This document shows positions 31,563 through 40,672 of a stretch of 64,000 nucleotides of DNA, in pieces; position 1 is the first letter of the stretch; every line of letters begins with the position of its first letter. The stretch comes from Paulinella micropora (Eukaryota > Cercozoa > Imbricatea > Euglyphida > Paulinellidae): the NCBI GenBank assembly GCA_019918135.1, contig WBZZ01005745.1, positions 55,001 to 119,000 on the forward strand, in the 5' to 3' direction. A program made the position numbers and the translations under genes. The notes beneath the pieces were generated by a model. That model had not been told where the DNA came from and made no database searches. It worked only from the letters and a program-made list of their open reading frames with translations.

Positions 31563-33258
31563 CGTTGCCCCTGCTCTCTCTTCTGCTGATTTGTTACTGT
31601 ACGGTGACCCGTTGGACAAGGCTTGTCACTCGACAGGCACTCTTATGGTGATTACGGTTCCTGTTCCCGTAAGGGAAGCTTACAAGGCTCCCCGCTTTGT
31701 TGAGTCTCGTCTGGCAGACATTCAGAGCATCTCAAATTGGGAGCTGTAAAACTGGTTCGCAAACAGGATGTTCCTAAGGGGACACGTATAATCGGAGTAC
31801 GGTTTGCGGATTTGATAAGTTTGAGGGGGAGGAATGTATCGAACAGAAGTCGAGGGTGGCAGCGAAGGGATTTATGCAACGCAAAGGCATCGATTGCGGT
31901 GATGTCGTCATACCAACGCTGGATGAGCTCACCTTTCGTACCACATTTGCTCTAGCTACTTTGCAACGTGTCTTCCTGGAGGAGGGGGATGATGAGTCTG
32001 CCTTCTTGAATGCAAAACGCGACACTCCGGTGTATTTACGTATGCCGGTCGAGTACATTCCCAAGGACCATTATTTTGAAGCTTGGGCGGGATTTAATGG
32101 CCTGCGGGACTCCGGACATCTCTCTCATACAAGGTGTGTGCTGCCTTTCTACGCTAGTGTTGGTCTTAAACCTAATCATTATGACCAGTGCTTATTCATG
32201 GGGGTTGATTCGAAAACAAAGCGTACTGTCTTGGCGGTGACGCACGTGGACGACTATGCACTAGCTCCGCTAAGTGAGGACTACTCGAATTGGTTTTGGG
32301 GTCGACTGCGTGAGCGGCAGGGGGTGATCAAGGTCAGCAAGCCTATGAAGGTCTTGCTTGGGCGTGAAGTGTGGCAGTATGTGGATGATAAGGGCGTCTT
32401 CCATACTCATGTTACGGACCGGGAATATATCATGGATCTTCTTCGTAAGTATCCCAGAGCTGATGGGAAGCCTTGGACACCGGTCGCTGTTCCGTGGTTG
32501 CGTTCGGCGGGGGTGCCTGCTCGTCCGTCGGAGCTTGAGCGATATTCGCCCATGAAGATCTGTGGTGATCTTGGCTGGGTTCGGTGCGTCTTGTAGCAAA
32601 TCGTGGCACCTTTGTCGCATTTGGCAGAATTGCAGTCCAAACCAGCGGAGTTCAACTATGCGGCCGCTGAGCAGCTTTTCCGATATATCATTGGGCAGGC
32701 TGAACAGGGACTATACGTCCGATGGAAATCGTAATTTGCTTTGCTGGGCTGATGCGTCGTTTGCGATGGAGCCTGAGCGTCGGTCGAGGTCGCGGGGGGA
32801 TGGTGATGCTTGCAAATGGTGTAATCGACTCCGATACGAGCAAGCTGCGTCAGATCGCGACCTCCACCAACGAGGCAGAGTCAAGGGGTTTATTCCGCAC
32901 TATACAGAGGGTGATCGGCATCCATAACTTACTGAAGCAAATCTCCGTCCATAAGGATAATGAACTGTTACGAGGGTTCATGACGGAGATCCCTGTGCTT
33001 GCGGTAGATAATGCCGCGACAGTGCTGGGTGCAAATAATAATATCTTTACCCAACGCCAACGTCATTTGAAATTACAAAGGGCTTACATCAATGAGGCTG
33101 TCAAGTAAGGAAAAGTTATAGTGACATCGACTGATGATGCCAACAACATGGCCGACTTAAACACTAAGCCTCTTGGTAAGCAACCGTTTGAACGCAAACG
33201 TGATCAGATCCGCAACGGAACTTTCAACGCTGACTTTGCAAGGAAGCGGAAGCTCTAA
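31563..33258 (+). pseudogene. Ty1/copia RT-RNase H fragment, plus strand (copia-2)
   Basis: Copia RT begins with VPVPVREAYKAPRFVESRL. A frame change near 31745 and another near 31820 lead into KSRVAAKGFMQRKGIDCGD. The first catalytic region reads DDESAFLNAK and the active site THVDDYAL. RNase H blocks follow in other frames (32562-33108), with DNAATVLGAN. After a stop at 33106 the tail runs NNMADLNTKPLGKQPF to TAA 33256-33258. It lacks gag, protease and integrase and abuts a different retroelement at its left edge. Its 3' LTR belongs to the same family as the LTR at 40374-40672, so it may be the missing 3' half of that element, inverted. Confidence 0.8.
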
Positions 33259-33471
33259 TCTTGCTCTGTGACTTTAGGTAATCATGTAATAGTAATCAGT
33301 ATTATTGGTTATTAAATATTACATAGTTGTAACAAGTTATGTATTATTAACTTCTTGTTAGTATTACTTACTACCCATTTTCATGTTGCTATCCAATTAA
33401 CCTTAAGTTGTTTTCTCATTTTCTGTATGAGATGGTTGTCACTAATATTACTTTGTCATACTGCCTGATTT

Positions 33472-33481
33472 AAGGGGGAGC
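33472..33481 (+). promoter_or_regulatory. Polypurine tract of copia-2
   Basis: AAGGGGGAGC immediately precedes the LTR start TGAGAGTATT. Confidence 0.8.
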
Positions 33482-33781
33482 TGAGAGTATTAACATACCA
33501 TTAGTTAGTAAATCAGTCATATTAATCGCTAGGCCGGTCAGCCGGTAGTCACTAATTAGCATTCAGTGCCTGATGAACGGAATGTTGACCATATTATTAG
33601 GTGTTCATATCATAATCAGTATAAGTATTAGTCATATATTGGTTTATTGTTAGTCTTGCGATTACCTCCATTTAATCTTGTTATTATTACCATTAAAGTT
33701 ATTCAGTTCTCGCATTTCAGTAGAACCACAAAGTGTCCTTTAAAGTTACCTCCGGTATTATATAGATTGTTACATCTATCA
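33482..33781 (+). repeat. 3' LTR of copia-2
   Basis: 300 bp from TGAGAGTATT to ACATCTATCA. It matches the reverse complement of 40374-40672 at roughly 95% by eye. Its right edge cuts the minus-strand split gene, whose last frame ends at a TGA made by the LTR terminus. Confidence 0.85.
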
Positions 33782-35421
33782 GAAATCTTCCCGCCAGCAG
33801 GTATTTATCGTGCTGGAGGACGGCGGCCGGTTGGGGTCCACTCGAGTAGAAGCACCTAGCCGTTTGCATGCATCTTTCCAATTGTCCCGGACATACGCCT
33901 GACCTCCTGCTTCCGCTGCCATGTCCTGCAGCTTCCAAATGCCGTCACTGGTGATCTCCGCGGTTGTGGAAAAATGTTCGCAGAGCAACACGCAGATGAT
34001 GTCTGACACCTCAGGATGGGACGGGAAAGATTTGGCATGCACTTTGTTTCCGCTCGCAAGCAACCTGTGCGCCCTCTTCATGATTGCATCCCCGACCCCA
34101 TGGATCCTCTGCCACGCCGTTCGACACACTGGCTCGGTGAGATGCAAATACTGAAAGGTTCCATAGCCAGTCTGGAAAACCTCTAGCTGGTCCACCGTCC
34201 AGCTGTACAGCTAGCTCAGCGAGAGACAAACAGTCTTTGATCGAGCCTCCATCACGTCGAGCGTTTGGAGCCAGAAGTTGCATTTCCAAAGTAGACTTCA
34301 CGTGTGCTTCCAGCTCCGGATACGCCAAACCAAGCTGCTTGCTGAAAGCCTTGGGTCGCTGCTTCATAGAGGGACCGACAGGACGGGCAACGTGTCTGTA
34401 CGTGCGCTCGGGGTCTCGACGGTCCCGCTTCCTATCGGTTATTTGCAAACCCATGAACTCCCAAAGGGGTAGGTTGGAAGTGTGAAGATCCTCCATGTTC
34501 CAGTTGCGCTCACGTTGGTCCTCTTCCACTTCAACGTCCTCTTCCTTTGTTAGCTGAAAAAGCGAAGTCCCCAGGTCCTCTTGGTCTGAAGTCATGCCTT
34601 CCTACTCAGTCGCAATCCCACTGCAACAACGCAACAACGCACGGAATGGTTTACCGGAATGCCTGAAGGTTCGTACTTGCAATCGGAGTCGGAAACGACT
34701 ATGACATCCTCTGCGCCTCCGTCGAGCTCGACGCCTGTCTGGGTGGTACTAGCATCATCCTGCCAAACCAAACAAGTGGGCGGACTGGAAAATTCTGGAT
34801 TGAAGGTGACTGAATCGAAGGTTCTCTTCAACCCAAAATTTCCAAGCCAATGAATGTGAAGCAGGTAAAACACACACCTCCTCATTGTCCGAAGCGCACA
34901 TGATCACAGCCTTGGACCGCGCCGCCCCAAGGTCCGCCAACAGCGGCGCAGGATCCACAGGGCCAGTATAGCTGGAGTGTCTCGCGATCACAGTAGTAAG
35001 GTCTGACTCCTGCCTCGCCAATACGTCCCGCGGCTTCGAAGTCACAGTACCAATGGACTGCAAGAGCCGCGCCTATCAATGGTAAAATGCGTAAGCATGT
35101 ACTACTAAATTACAGTAACTAAATACTGTTAACTGGCACGTGCAGCACGCATTTTAACAAGTTTCGCATAATTTCTTCGCAATTTACCTTATGGTCTTCA
35201 GGAAGGGAAAAGGATCGACGCCCAACGGAAGGCAATGACGACTCCACCTCCGTAAGTCGAGAAAAATCCGTTGGGGCGGCACCCAACACCACATTTTCCT
35301 CACCATTTGTCGGTTGAAAAACACTTTGCTGTGCATGATTTCGACCATCCCTTTCCTTCCACTCAAAGACCCGCTTCTGCAGTCGCTTCAACAGCACGTA
35401 AGAGCTCCCACTCTTCCACAC
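33782..35421 (-). pseudogene. Split gene of unknown function, truncated by copia LTR
   Basis: Proposed exons on the minus strand: about 35421-35188, 35057-34878, 34759-34655 and 34601-33782. Donors are GTAAATT, GTGTGTG and GTAAACC; acceptors are TTGCAG, TTTGGCAG and GAGTAG. The encoded protein is Ser/Asp-rich at first (SDSDCKYEPS), then has an acidic stretch (KEEDVEVEEDQ) and a folded C-terminal region (PEVSDIICVLLCEHFSTT, YVRDNWKDACKRLG). One frameshift lies near 34200. The left end is cut by the copia LTR, and the right end merges with the copia integrase region without a clear start. A host gene is most likely, but an unusually long integrase-RT linker of the copia element cannot be excluded. 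Confidence 0.4.
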
Positions 35422-36418
35422 CGAAGTAATTCCGCCAATCTGGAATGGTACTGTGCCTCTCCAGGTCGCCTACTACGAAATCAGTGATGAGAGTCCTGGC
35501 GACTTCACCACGCTGGTAGATAGCTGGCCAACCAGCCACATGATCCACAAACTCTACATGCTTTTCGTCAACAACCCTCCTTGAAGTCGTAGACCACACG
35601 TAGTACGACGACGTCTCCAGGGAATGTCCGAGGTACACAGTCAATCCGATGTATTCGAACGACTCTTGTGGCTTCCCAGATGTCGGTAGCAGAGACATCC
35701 GAAGACGTGCCAAAACGAAATGTGAGGCAACGCACGATTGAAGAACATCTACCATGGCTTGCCCTCCTTGTAGGGAACAGCGTTGATGATGAAGACTGCA
35801 TGAAGAGCATCATAGCCCAAAAAACTGGTAAGGTACACATCGTGCCAGCATCAACGCCTTTGCAATTCGAAACACCTGCTTCAACCAGGACTCTGCAATT
35901 GCATTCTTATTAGGATCGTACTTGCCCCGTAGAGGTAGAACTCCCTTAGCTCGCAGATGGTCATGCAGTGCAGTTGAAATCCACTCCCCATCCGAACGAA
36001 ATTGCTTCAGTTTAGCACCAGCATGCGTTTTGCCCAATGCCATGACATAACGTAGATGACCCACGCATACCTCAGCCGTCCTCTCACGTAACAGGAACGC
36101 AAACAAGCAGCGAGTAGCATCATCCACAAACAAAAGCAGATAGTTGTAGCAATTGTAGACCGGACGGGGAAACTTTCCAGTACTGTCCCCACTCAATCCC
36201 TCTCCGGCGCGAGACATAACCGTCAGATGTGCTCCGGTATATGACGGTATGAACGTAGAGTGCGTAAGTTGGCACACGACACACTTCCCATGCTTACTGT
36301 AGCCCGCGAGACCACCCACATCAACCACATCCCAGTCGTGCTTATGCGCTCTTACCAAGGACGCCGTAGGCTTAGGACCCAAATGCCCATACAAATCATG
36401 AAGAAAGTGACCACTCAC
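35363..36418 (-). pseudogene. Copia integrase, copy 1, with nonsense codon
   Basis: Frame 36418-35810 has the pre-integrase zinc module (HDLYGHLG ... CVVC) and the integrase core. The first Asp lies near GDSTGKF, the second in FRSDGEW and the Glu in DPNKNAIAES, which replaces the usual NGxAER block. A TGA near 35812 ends this frame; copy 2 has TGC at the same place and reads through to 54852 (351 residues). 35755-35363 holds the C-terminal part (SFEYIGLTVYLGHSLETSSY, HVAGWPAIYQRGEVA). So copy 1 is broken by one substitution, relative to copy 2. Confidence 0.8.
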
Positions 36419-36885
36419 CTTGAACGAACCGAGCCCACATCCTTTGCATTCCCAGGCAGAAATCGGTAGCGTAGACTATCCAGTTGAAGCTCACCGGCCA
36501 TAATTTTATCCTCATCCGCAATACAGGTGCACTCCTTCCTTGGCACACAGAAACCTGCCCCCTGTAGGTGTGTAGAATACCCATTTACCTGTAGACGCCC
36601 AGCCGAGACCAGCCCAACGTGGATATCTGGAGTCACATACGCTGGATCCAACCTAAGGTAAGCCTCCTTGCCTTGCCCATCACGGCCAGCCACAACAGCC
36701 TTACCATACTTGTCCAGACGCTGTCGTCCCCCAAGACCATCGACCACCACAGGTAATCCCTCCTTGACTGGCGAAGCCAAATATGATGAGCTGGGTACAT
36801 GATCGTGTGTAGCGGCACTGTCGAGGCACCATTCGGTCGAGGTGGAAGCCGCACGACAAGGTACACAATCCCCCGTCCCCCTCAC
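36415..36885 (-). CDS. Copia protease region, copy 1
   Basis: A 156-residue frame whose catalytic block reads WCLDSAATHDHVP. Copia proteases normally have D-S-G-A-[ST]-x-H, so the catalytic Gly is Ala here. It is followed by VSAGRLQVNGYSTHLQGAGF, the strand pattern seen after copia proteases (LLSVGQL). It overlaps the integrase frame by 4 nt in another frame, so expression as a fusion would need a frameshift. The G-to-A change could reduce or abolish activity. Confidence 0.7.
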   Translation of the reverse strand: MRGTGDCVPCRAASTSTEWCLDSAATHDHVPSSSYLASPVKEGLPVVVDGLGGRQRLDKYGKAVVAGRDGQGKEAYLRLDPAYVTPDIHVGLVSAGRLQVNGYSTHLQGAGFCVPRKECTCIADEDKIMAGELQLDSLRYRFLPGNAKDVGSVRSR

Positions 36886-36917
36886 AACATAGAGCGAGGC
36901 CCACCTCCACCATTCAC

Positions 36918-37322
36918 TTAACCTCCTGGCGACGAATCATTCGCACTCCCAGTAGGCAACCCGACTCCTCCTGACGAAGCCAAAGCTGTAGCCTGCGACG
37001 AAGCCGAAGCGGTAGCCCCAGACGAAGCCGGTGCACTCACCCCTTGAGTCGCAGACCCAGTCGTAGACCCAGACGACGGCGAAGACAAGACGCCCGTCAC
37101 TGAGAACTCCACATCCAATGAAGCCGCTTCACCGTCCCTCACAGAACGATTGGAGATCAGCTTCGGTAGAGGCCTAGGCACGACATGAGGCCTCTCCCCC
37201 AAACCGATCTCAACCGGCTCAGCAGGAATAGGCCAAGGTCGGTAGCCCAACGGTGCACAGACCAACATCCTGTAATAGCGAGCCATCGCCCTTCTATAAT
37301 CTTGTAGGTCGATGAAGTCCAA
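36918..37322 (-). CDS. Copia linker ORF, Ser/Ala/Thr-rich C-terminus
   Basis: A 134-residue frame starting MDFIDLQDYRRAMARYYRML and ending in a low-complexity SSGATASASSQATALASSGG region. The DNA is a tandem GACGAAGCC repeat. It lies between the MYND ORF and the protease. It has no recognised domain and is in the same frame as the next upstream ORF (37326-37676), separated from it by one stop. Confidence 0.45.
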   Translation of the reverse strand: MDFIDLQDYRRAMARYYRMLVCAPLGYRPWPIPAEPVEIGLGERPHVVPRPLPKLISNRSVRDGEAASLDVEFSVTGVLSSPSSGSTTGSATQGVSAPASSGATASASSQATALASSGGVGLPTGSANDSSPGG

Positions 37323-37325
37323 CGC

Positions 37326-37676
37326 TCACGGCCCGGGCAACCCCGCAGGTAGTCTCCCAGAAGGAAGTTGTGGTCGCCCGTATGATTCCTCTTTCGTCTT
37401 ACGCAGAAACGCCACGAGAACATCCAGCTCTGGACAAGGGGGCTCCACCCGACCATCGTCCCCAATCCCATAGCATCCCAGATGATTCTCCATCTCAAGC
37501 CAAGGTATAACAGAGTCGTTGTAGTCAAAAGGACGGACAAGAGTATCCCTGTCCCGTAGGACCAGCTCAGCAAAATACTGCTCCAACGACTGATAACGAC
37601 GATCGCCCAAAGCCCTTCGTCCCGAAGCAGGAGGCGGACTCAAGACCACCGTCTTGGCAGACGAGTAACGCCGCAC
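37326..37676 (-). CDS. Copia linker ORF, unknown
   Basis: A 116-residue frame with a helical start (RYQSLEQYFAELVLRDRD) and a VRPFDYNDSVIPWLEMENHLG block. It is in frame with 36918-37322 after one stop codon, so the two may be one broken protein. The function is unknown. Confidence 0.45.
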   Translation of the reverse strand: MRRYSSAKTVVLSPPPASGRRALGDRRYQSLEQYFAELVLRDRDTLVRPFDYNDSVIPWLEMENHLGCYGIGDDGRVEPPCPELDVLVAFLRKTKEESYGRPQLPSGRLPAGLPGP

Positions 37677-37822
37677 CAGCTCATCATCAGACCCCGGTCG
37701 TCCTCATCCGGAGCACTAGGACCCACCCGAATACGGTGATTCAAGCTCTCGTCCTCGTCATCAGACCCCAGTGGAAGCGCCGGTCCTTCTCTAACGTTCC
37801 GAGGCAGAAATGAAGGCCCCCC

Positions 37823-38353
37823 TTAATTAACCTGTGCCACAAAAGAGCAGCAACCGCATGCGACTTGATGCCCCAGGCCCGTTCGATTGCTCCGCAACTC
37901 CGCACGCATGACACCAACCCGCACTGGGGTGCTCCTCGCCACGGTACAGTAGTATCGATGCTTCGGTTGGTCCTGCTGCTGACAAAGGTCCGAACAGTAG
38001 TACACCACGAAGCAGTTGTCACACTGGAACGTGTCCACAGGGTCGCTGCCACAGTGTTCACAGACCTTCCTTGGCTCGTTCCCCGTCTGTTGGACCTCTT
38101 CACACTGACGATAGTCGAACTCCCACCAGTTCCGCTCCCGGAAGCAAAACAGAAGGTACTGCTGCCAATAAAACATGTCATAAGCATCCCCATGGTTCAG
38201 TACCCAATGCACATACTTTGCACAAAACACCAATCGTGGAGCTCCGATGTCACGCTGCGGCGCCGGCTCAGGTACCCAATGATCCAATGGCGGCTGTCGG
38301 TTGAGCAAACCCGCCACATACACCACAGGGTCCCCATCGTAACGTGTCACCAC
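37823..38353 (-). CDS. MYND zinc-finger protein carried by copia element, copy 1
   Basis: A 176-residue frame. Residues about 98-136 form a canonical MYND finger: C-X2-C-X9-C-X2-C-X5-C-X3-C-X7-H-X3-C, starting CEHCGSDPVDTFQCDNC, with the usual aromatic before the fifth Cys. MYND fingers bind Pro-rich peptides and are found in chromatin and signalling proteins, not in ordinary copia polyproteins. N-terminal to it is an aromatic region (MFYWQQYLLFCFRERNWWEF). A Pro-rich neighbour frame lies upstream. In copy 2 every zinc ligand is preserved despite nearby substitutions, which suggests constraint or simply youth. It probably acts as part of a Gag-side polyprotein if it is expressed. Confidence 0.75.
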   Translation of the reverse strand: MVTRYDGDPVVYVAGLLNRQPPLDHWVPEPAPQRDIGAPRLVFCAKYVHWVLNHGDAYDMFYWQQYLLFCFRERNWWEFDYRQCEEVQQTGNEPRKVCEHCGSDPVDTFQCDNCFVVYYCSDLCQQQDQPKHRYYCTVARSTPVRVGVMRAELRSNRTGLGHQVACGCCSFVAQVN

Positions 38354-38415
38354 ATCTCCCGGTCGCCCCCCCAGAGATCACACCGGTAATCTCTCGTAAC
38401 ACGCGAATCCATTCA

Positions 38416-39216
38416 TCACCGTCCCACCAACTGTAATTCTGATTCAGGGCCGCAGACCTTTCGCTCCCCCGTCGACGCCCATTCGCGCTTGGAGTCCCCC
38501 CCAATCCGAGGCGCCTCCTGCGAAGACGAAGCTGACCCCAAAGACGAAGCCAACCCTGACACCCCCGACGACGAAGCCATCACAACCGATGGCGAAGCCG
38601 GCAAGGATGACGAACGCTCTTCCGATGGCCCGACAGCCACTCGACCTTCCACATCCATGACGTCCACCGAAGAAGCCCCAGCCAAAGAGACATCTTCCAC
38701 AGCCCCAGCAGCCCCAACCCGATCCTGCTGGTGTCCATCTTCCATGGGCACATCAGCCTGGGGCCTAGGCGACCCCGGCTGAAGTTCAGCAAGTCGATCC
38801 GGTCCATAACGCTCCATATATTCGTCGTAGTGTCGCTTGGCCAAGGCTTGCTTAACATAGACATTGCCGTGGTACGTGCAAAAATGTCGGTTTATCTCCG
38901 GAATGTATACAGCAAAACGCTGGACCCTCAGGCACCGCCTGTCCCCACTCGTAAGGGCCGAGCATTGGTTGCCCTGCCCCCCTCTTACCCCTGGGTCATC
39001 TACCCATGGCAGGCGTATCTTCCCGTCCCCTTGTTGAACGAACCCCCAAGAACCCGGGCCCGAAGAACCCCCTTTGACGTCCCCACTCCCGGTCATCATG
39101 TAGAGCGATCCCCCAGGCGGAAAGTACGGAGGGTAAGACGAAAACGGATCCTCATCAACCACGACATTCGTAGCTCCCGTCGCCGCACACAGAGACGCCG
39201 GAGGCTTGGAGTCCAT
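38416..39216 (-). CDS. Copia second ORF with C3H-type Cys/His module
   Basis: A 266-residue frame starting at ATG 39216. A central module has C-X9-C-X17-C-X2-H (CSALTSGDRRC ... FCTYH), resembling the small C-C-C-H domains of chromatin proteins such as KANSL2-type zinc fingers; this is resemblance only. A long Ser/Ala/Val-rich acidic tail follows, encoded by GACGAAGCC repeats. Upstream codons are open back into the gag zinc-knuckle region in this frame, so it may be a gag extension reached by frameshift. Confidence 0.5.
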   Translation of the reverse strand: MDSKPPASLCAATGATNVVVDEDPFSSYPPYFPPGGSLYMMTGSGDVKGGSSGPGSWGFVQQGDGKIRLPWVDDPGVRGGQGNQCSALTSGDRRCLRVQRFAVYIPEINRHFCTYHGNVYVKQALAKRHYDEYMERYGPDRLAELQPGSPRPQADVPMEDGHQQDRVGAAGAVEDVSLAGASSVDVMDVEGRVAVGPSEERSSSLPASPSVVMASSSGVSGLASSLGSASSSQEAPRIGGDSKREWASTGERKVCGPESELQLVGR

Positions 39217-39226
39217 CGTCTTGCCC

Positions 39227-39604
39227 TTACCCTGAGTAGCAATACAGTAAGGTGGCGAACTTATTCTTTAGTTCAGGGCAGTCCTTTCCCTTATGAGACG
39301 TGCGCCTGACTTTTCTGGTAGAAACACTGGTTGGTACACTCGAAAAACCGATGTTTCGGCTCACATTTGCCGCAAGCAAAACAACACTTGCCACCATTCC
39401 CAGTCTGGCCACCGCCCGGTCCACCATTTCCGTTACGACGTTGACCATCACCGTTCCCGGTACCATCGCCCTTTCCCTTCCATCCACCCTTGCCCTTCCC
39501 ACGCTGCTTCCCATCACCAGCCTGACGTTGCTCCCGGCCATACACATCAGCGAAGGACACGAACACAGCACCATCACCGGTCTGCTGTTGCTTCGCCTCT
39601 CCAC
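39227..39604 (-). pseudogene. Copia gag zinc-knuckle region, copy 1
   Basis: Two overlapping frames together give a nucleic-acid-binding tail. The frame shared with gag (39566-39291) is Gly/Lys-rich and holds CCFACGKCEPKHRFFECTNQC. The other frame continues with SHKGKDCPELKNK, the usual end of a CCHC knuckle. A TAG (39607-39609) separates gag from this region in the same frame, in both copies. That is either a readthrough stop or an old lesion. Confidence 0.55.
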
Positions 39605-39608
39605 GGGC

Positions 39609-40367
39609 CTACCACATCCGAACCTCCTTCGGGAAGCTCGTCTTGAAGCAGTCGAAGTCCAGTCCCGTCCTTCTCATCTGGGCCCGGTAGAACTCCTCCC
39701 ATGACTTGATCCCAGCCAGAGCATTCAGCAGGATGCCAAGACGTGTCATAGGCTTGATCTCATCTCCCCCATTCAGGTGGAGACGATCGCAGCGTCTCAC
39801 GAACTCCGTCAGCTGCGACGGCAGATCCCTCTGCAGATTGAAACGAAAGTTTGTCAGAAAACATTGCTCCGCCAGCAACTCCTCCTGAGTACTGCCCCCA
39901 TACCGCTCAGCCAAGCATTTGACCAGCTTACTGGAGTACATCGGTCGTTCTTCCGACAACGGCCTGGCCAGCAACTTCGCAGAGCCAGACAAACACAGAT
40001 AGATGAAAGAGAAGACCTCCTGTCTAGCTCGTAGTACTGTGTCCTGCTCCAAGTCCGATAGGTTGACATGCTTTGCATCCGTAGGCAGAGCCCGTGAGGA
40101 ACTCGAAGACTTCCCCGACTCCGCCCGCTTGCGATCCTGTTCCTTGTCCAACATTAGCTTCCTATGTTTATAATAAAGCAAACACTGGTCCAACTCCAGC
40201 AGTAGGTGCTCGCGATGCTTGCCAGCGAGGTAGGTAGTGATTTCATGGTAGGCGTCCCTCCACTTCCTCGTCCCATGCTCGCCGCTGAAGCGATGCTCCT
40301 TCGCCACTGTCAGTGTAGTAGTCGTAGACTTCTCCGATGACGCAGAATCAAACGCAGAAAGGTTCAT
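39609..40367 (-). CDS. Copia Gag protein, copy 1
   Basis: A 252-residue frame starting at the ATG inside the primer-binding site. It has the layout of copia-type Gag (UBN2-like): an N-terminal FSGEHGTRKWRDAYHEITTYL block, an alpha-helical middle (DTVLRARQEVFSFIYLCLSG) and SQLTEFVRRCDRLHLNGGDE followed by LGILLNALAGIKSWEEF. Gag packages element RNA into cytoplasmic particles. The ORF is identical in the second copy as far as I can compare. It ends in TAG. Confidence 0.85.
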   Translation of the reverse strand: MNLSAFDSASSEKSTTTTLTVAKEHRFSGEHGTRKWRDAYHEITTYLAGKHREHLLLELDQCLLYYKHRKLMLDKEQDRKRAESGKSSSSSRALPTDAKHVNLSDLEQDTVLRARQEVFSFIYLCLSGSAKLLARPLSEERPMYSSKLVKCLAERYGGSTQEELLAEQCFLTNFRFNLQRDLPSQLTEFVRRCDRLHLNGGDEIKPMTRLGILLNALAGIKSWEEFYRAQMRRTGLDFDCFKTSFPKEVRMW

Positions 40368-40373
40368 AACCCG
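40361..40373 (-). promoter_or_regulatory. Primer-binding site overlapping gag start, copy 1
   Basis: The minus strand reads CGGGTTATGAACC directly after the LTR. The complement GGTTCATAACCCG matches an initiator tRNA-Met anticodon arm. The gag ATG is the triplet that would pair with the CAU anticodon. Confidence 0.7.
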
Positions 40374-40672
40374 GATAGATGTGACAATCTATATAATACC
40401 GGACGTAACTTTGAAGGAAACTTTGTGGTTCTACTGAAATGCGAGAACTGAATAACTTTAATGGTAATAATAACAAGATTAGATGGAGGTAATCGCAAGA
40501 CTAACAATAACACAATATATGACTAATACTTATATTGATTATGGTATGAACACCTAATAATATGGTCAACATTCCGTTCATCAGGCATTGAATGCCAATT
40601 AGTAACTACCGGCTGACCGGCCTAGTGATTAATATGACTGATTTACTAACTAATGGTATGTCAATACTCTCA
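40374..40672 (-). repeat. 5' LTR of copia/MYND element, copy 1
   Basis: About 299 bp, reading on the minus strand from TGAGAGTATTG to ACATCTATC. It is homologous to the LTR at 33482-33781. Its outer edge abuts an exon of the plus-strand CCCH gene at 40673. Confidence 0.9.

Larger units (their letters stand above)
35363..40672 (-). mobile_element. Copia element with MYND finger, 5' portion (copy 1)
   Basis: The order on the minus strand is LTR, primer-binding site, gag, zinc-knuckle region, a Cys/His ORF, a MYND ORF, two linker ORFs, protease and integrase. RT, RNase H and a left LTR in this orientation are missing. The matching 3' half lies in plus orientation at 31563-33781, consistent with an inversion. 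The 2.3-kb region between gag and protease (36918-39216) is unusually long for copia and carries zinc-binding modules that look acquired. Confidence 0.8.

Noticed and set aside
34592..35063. Assigning the split-gene exons to the copia integrase-RT linker
   Set aside because: Good GT-AG signals with matching phases and a folded C-terminal region favour a host-like gene. The linker alternative is kept only as a caution.
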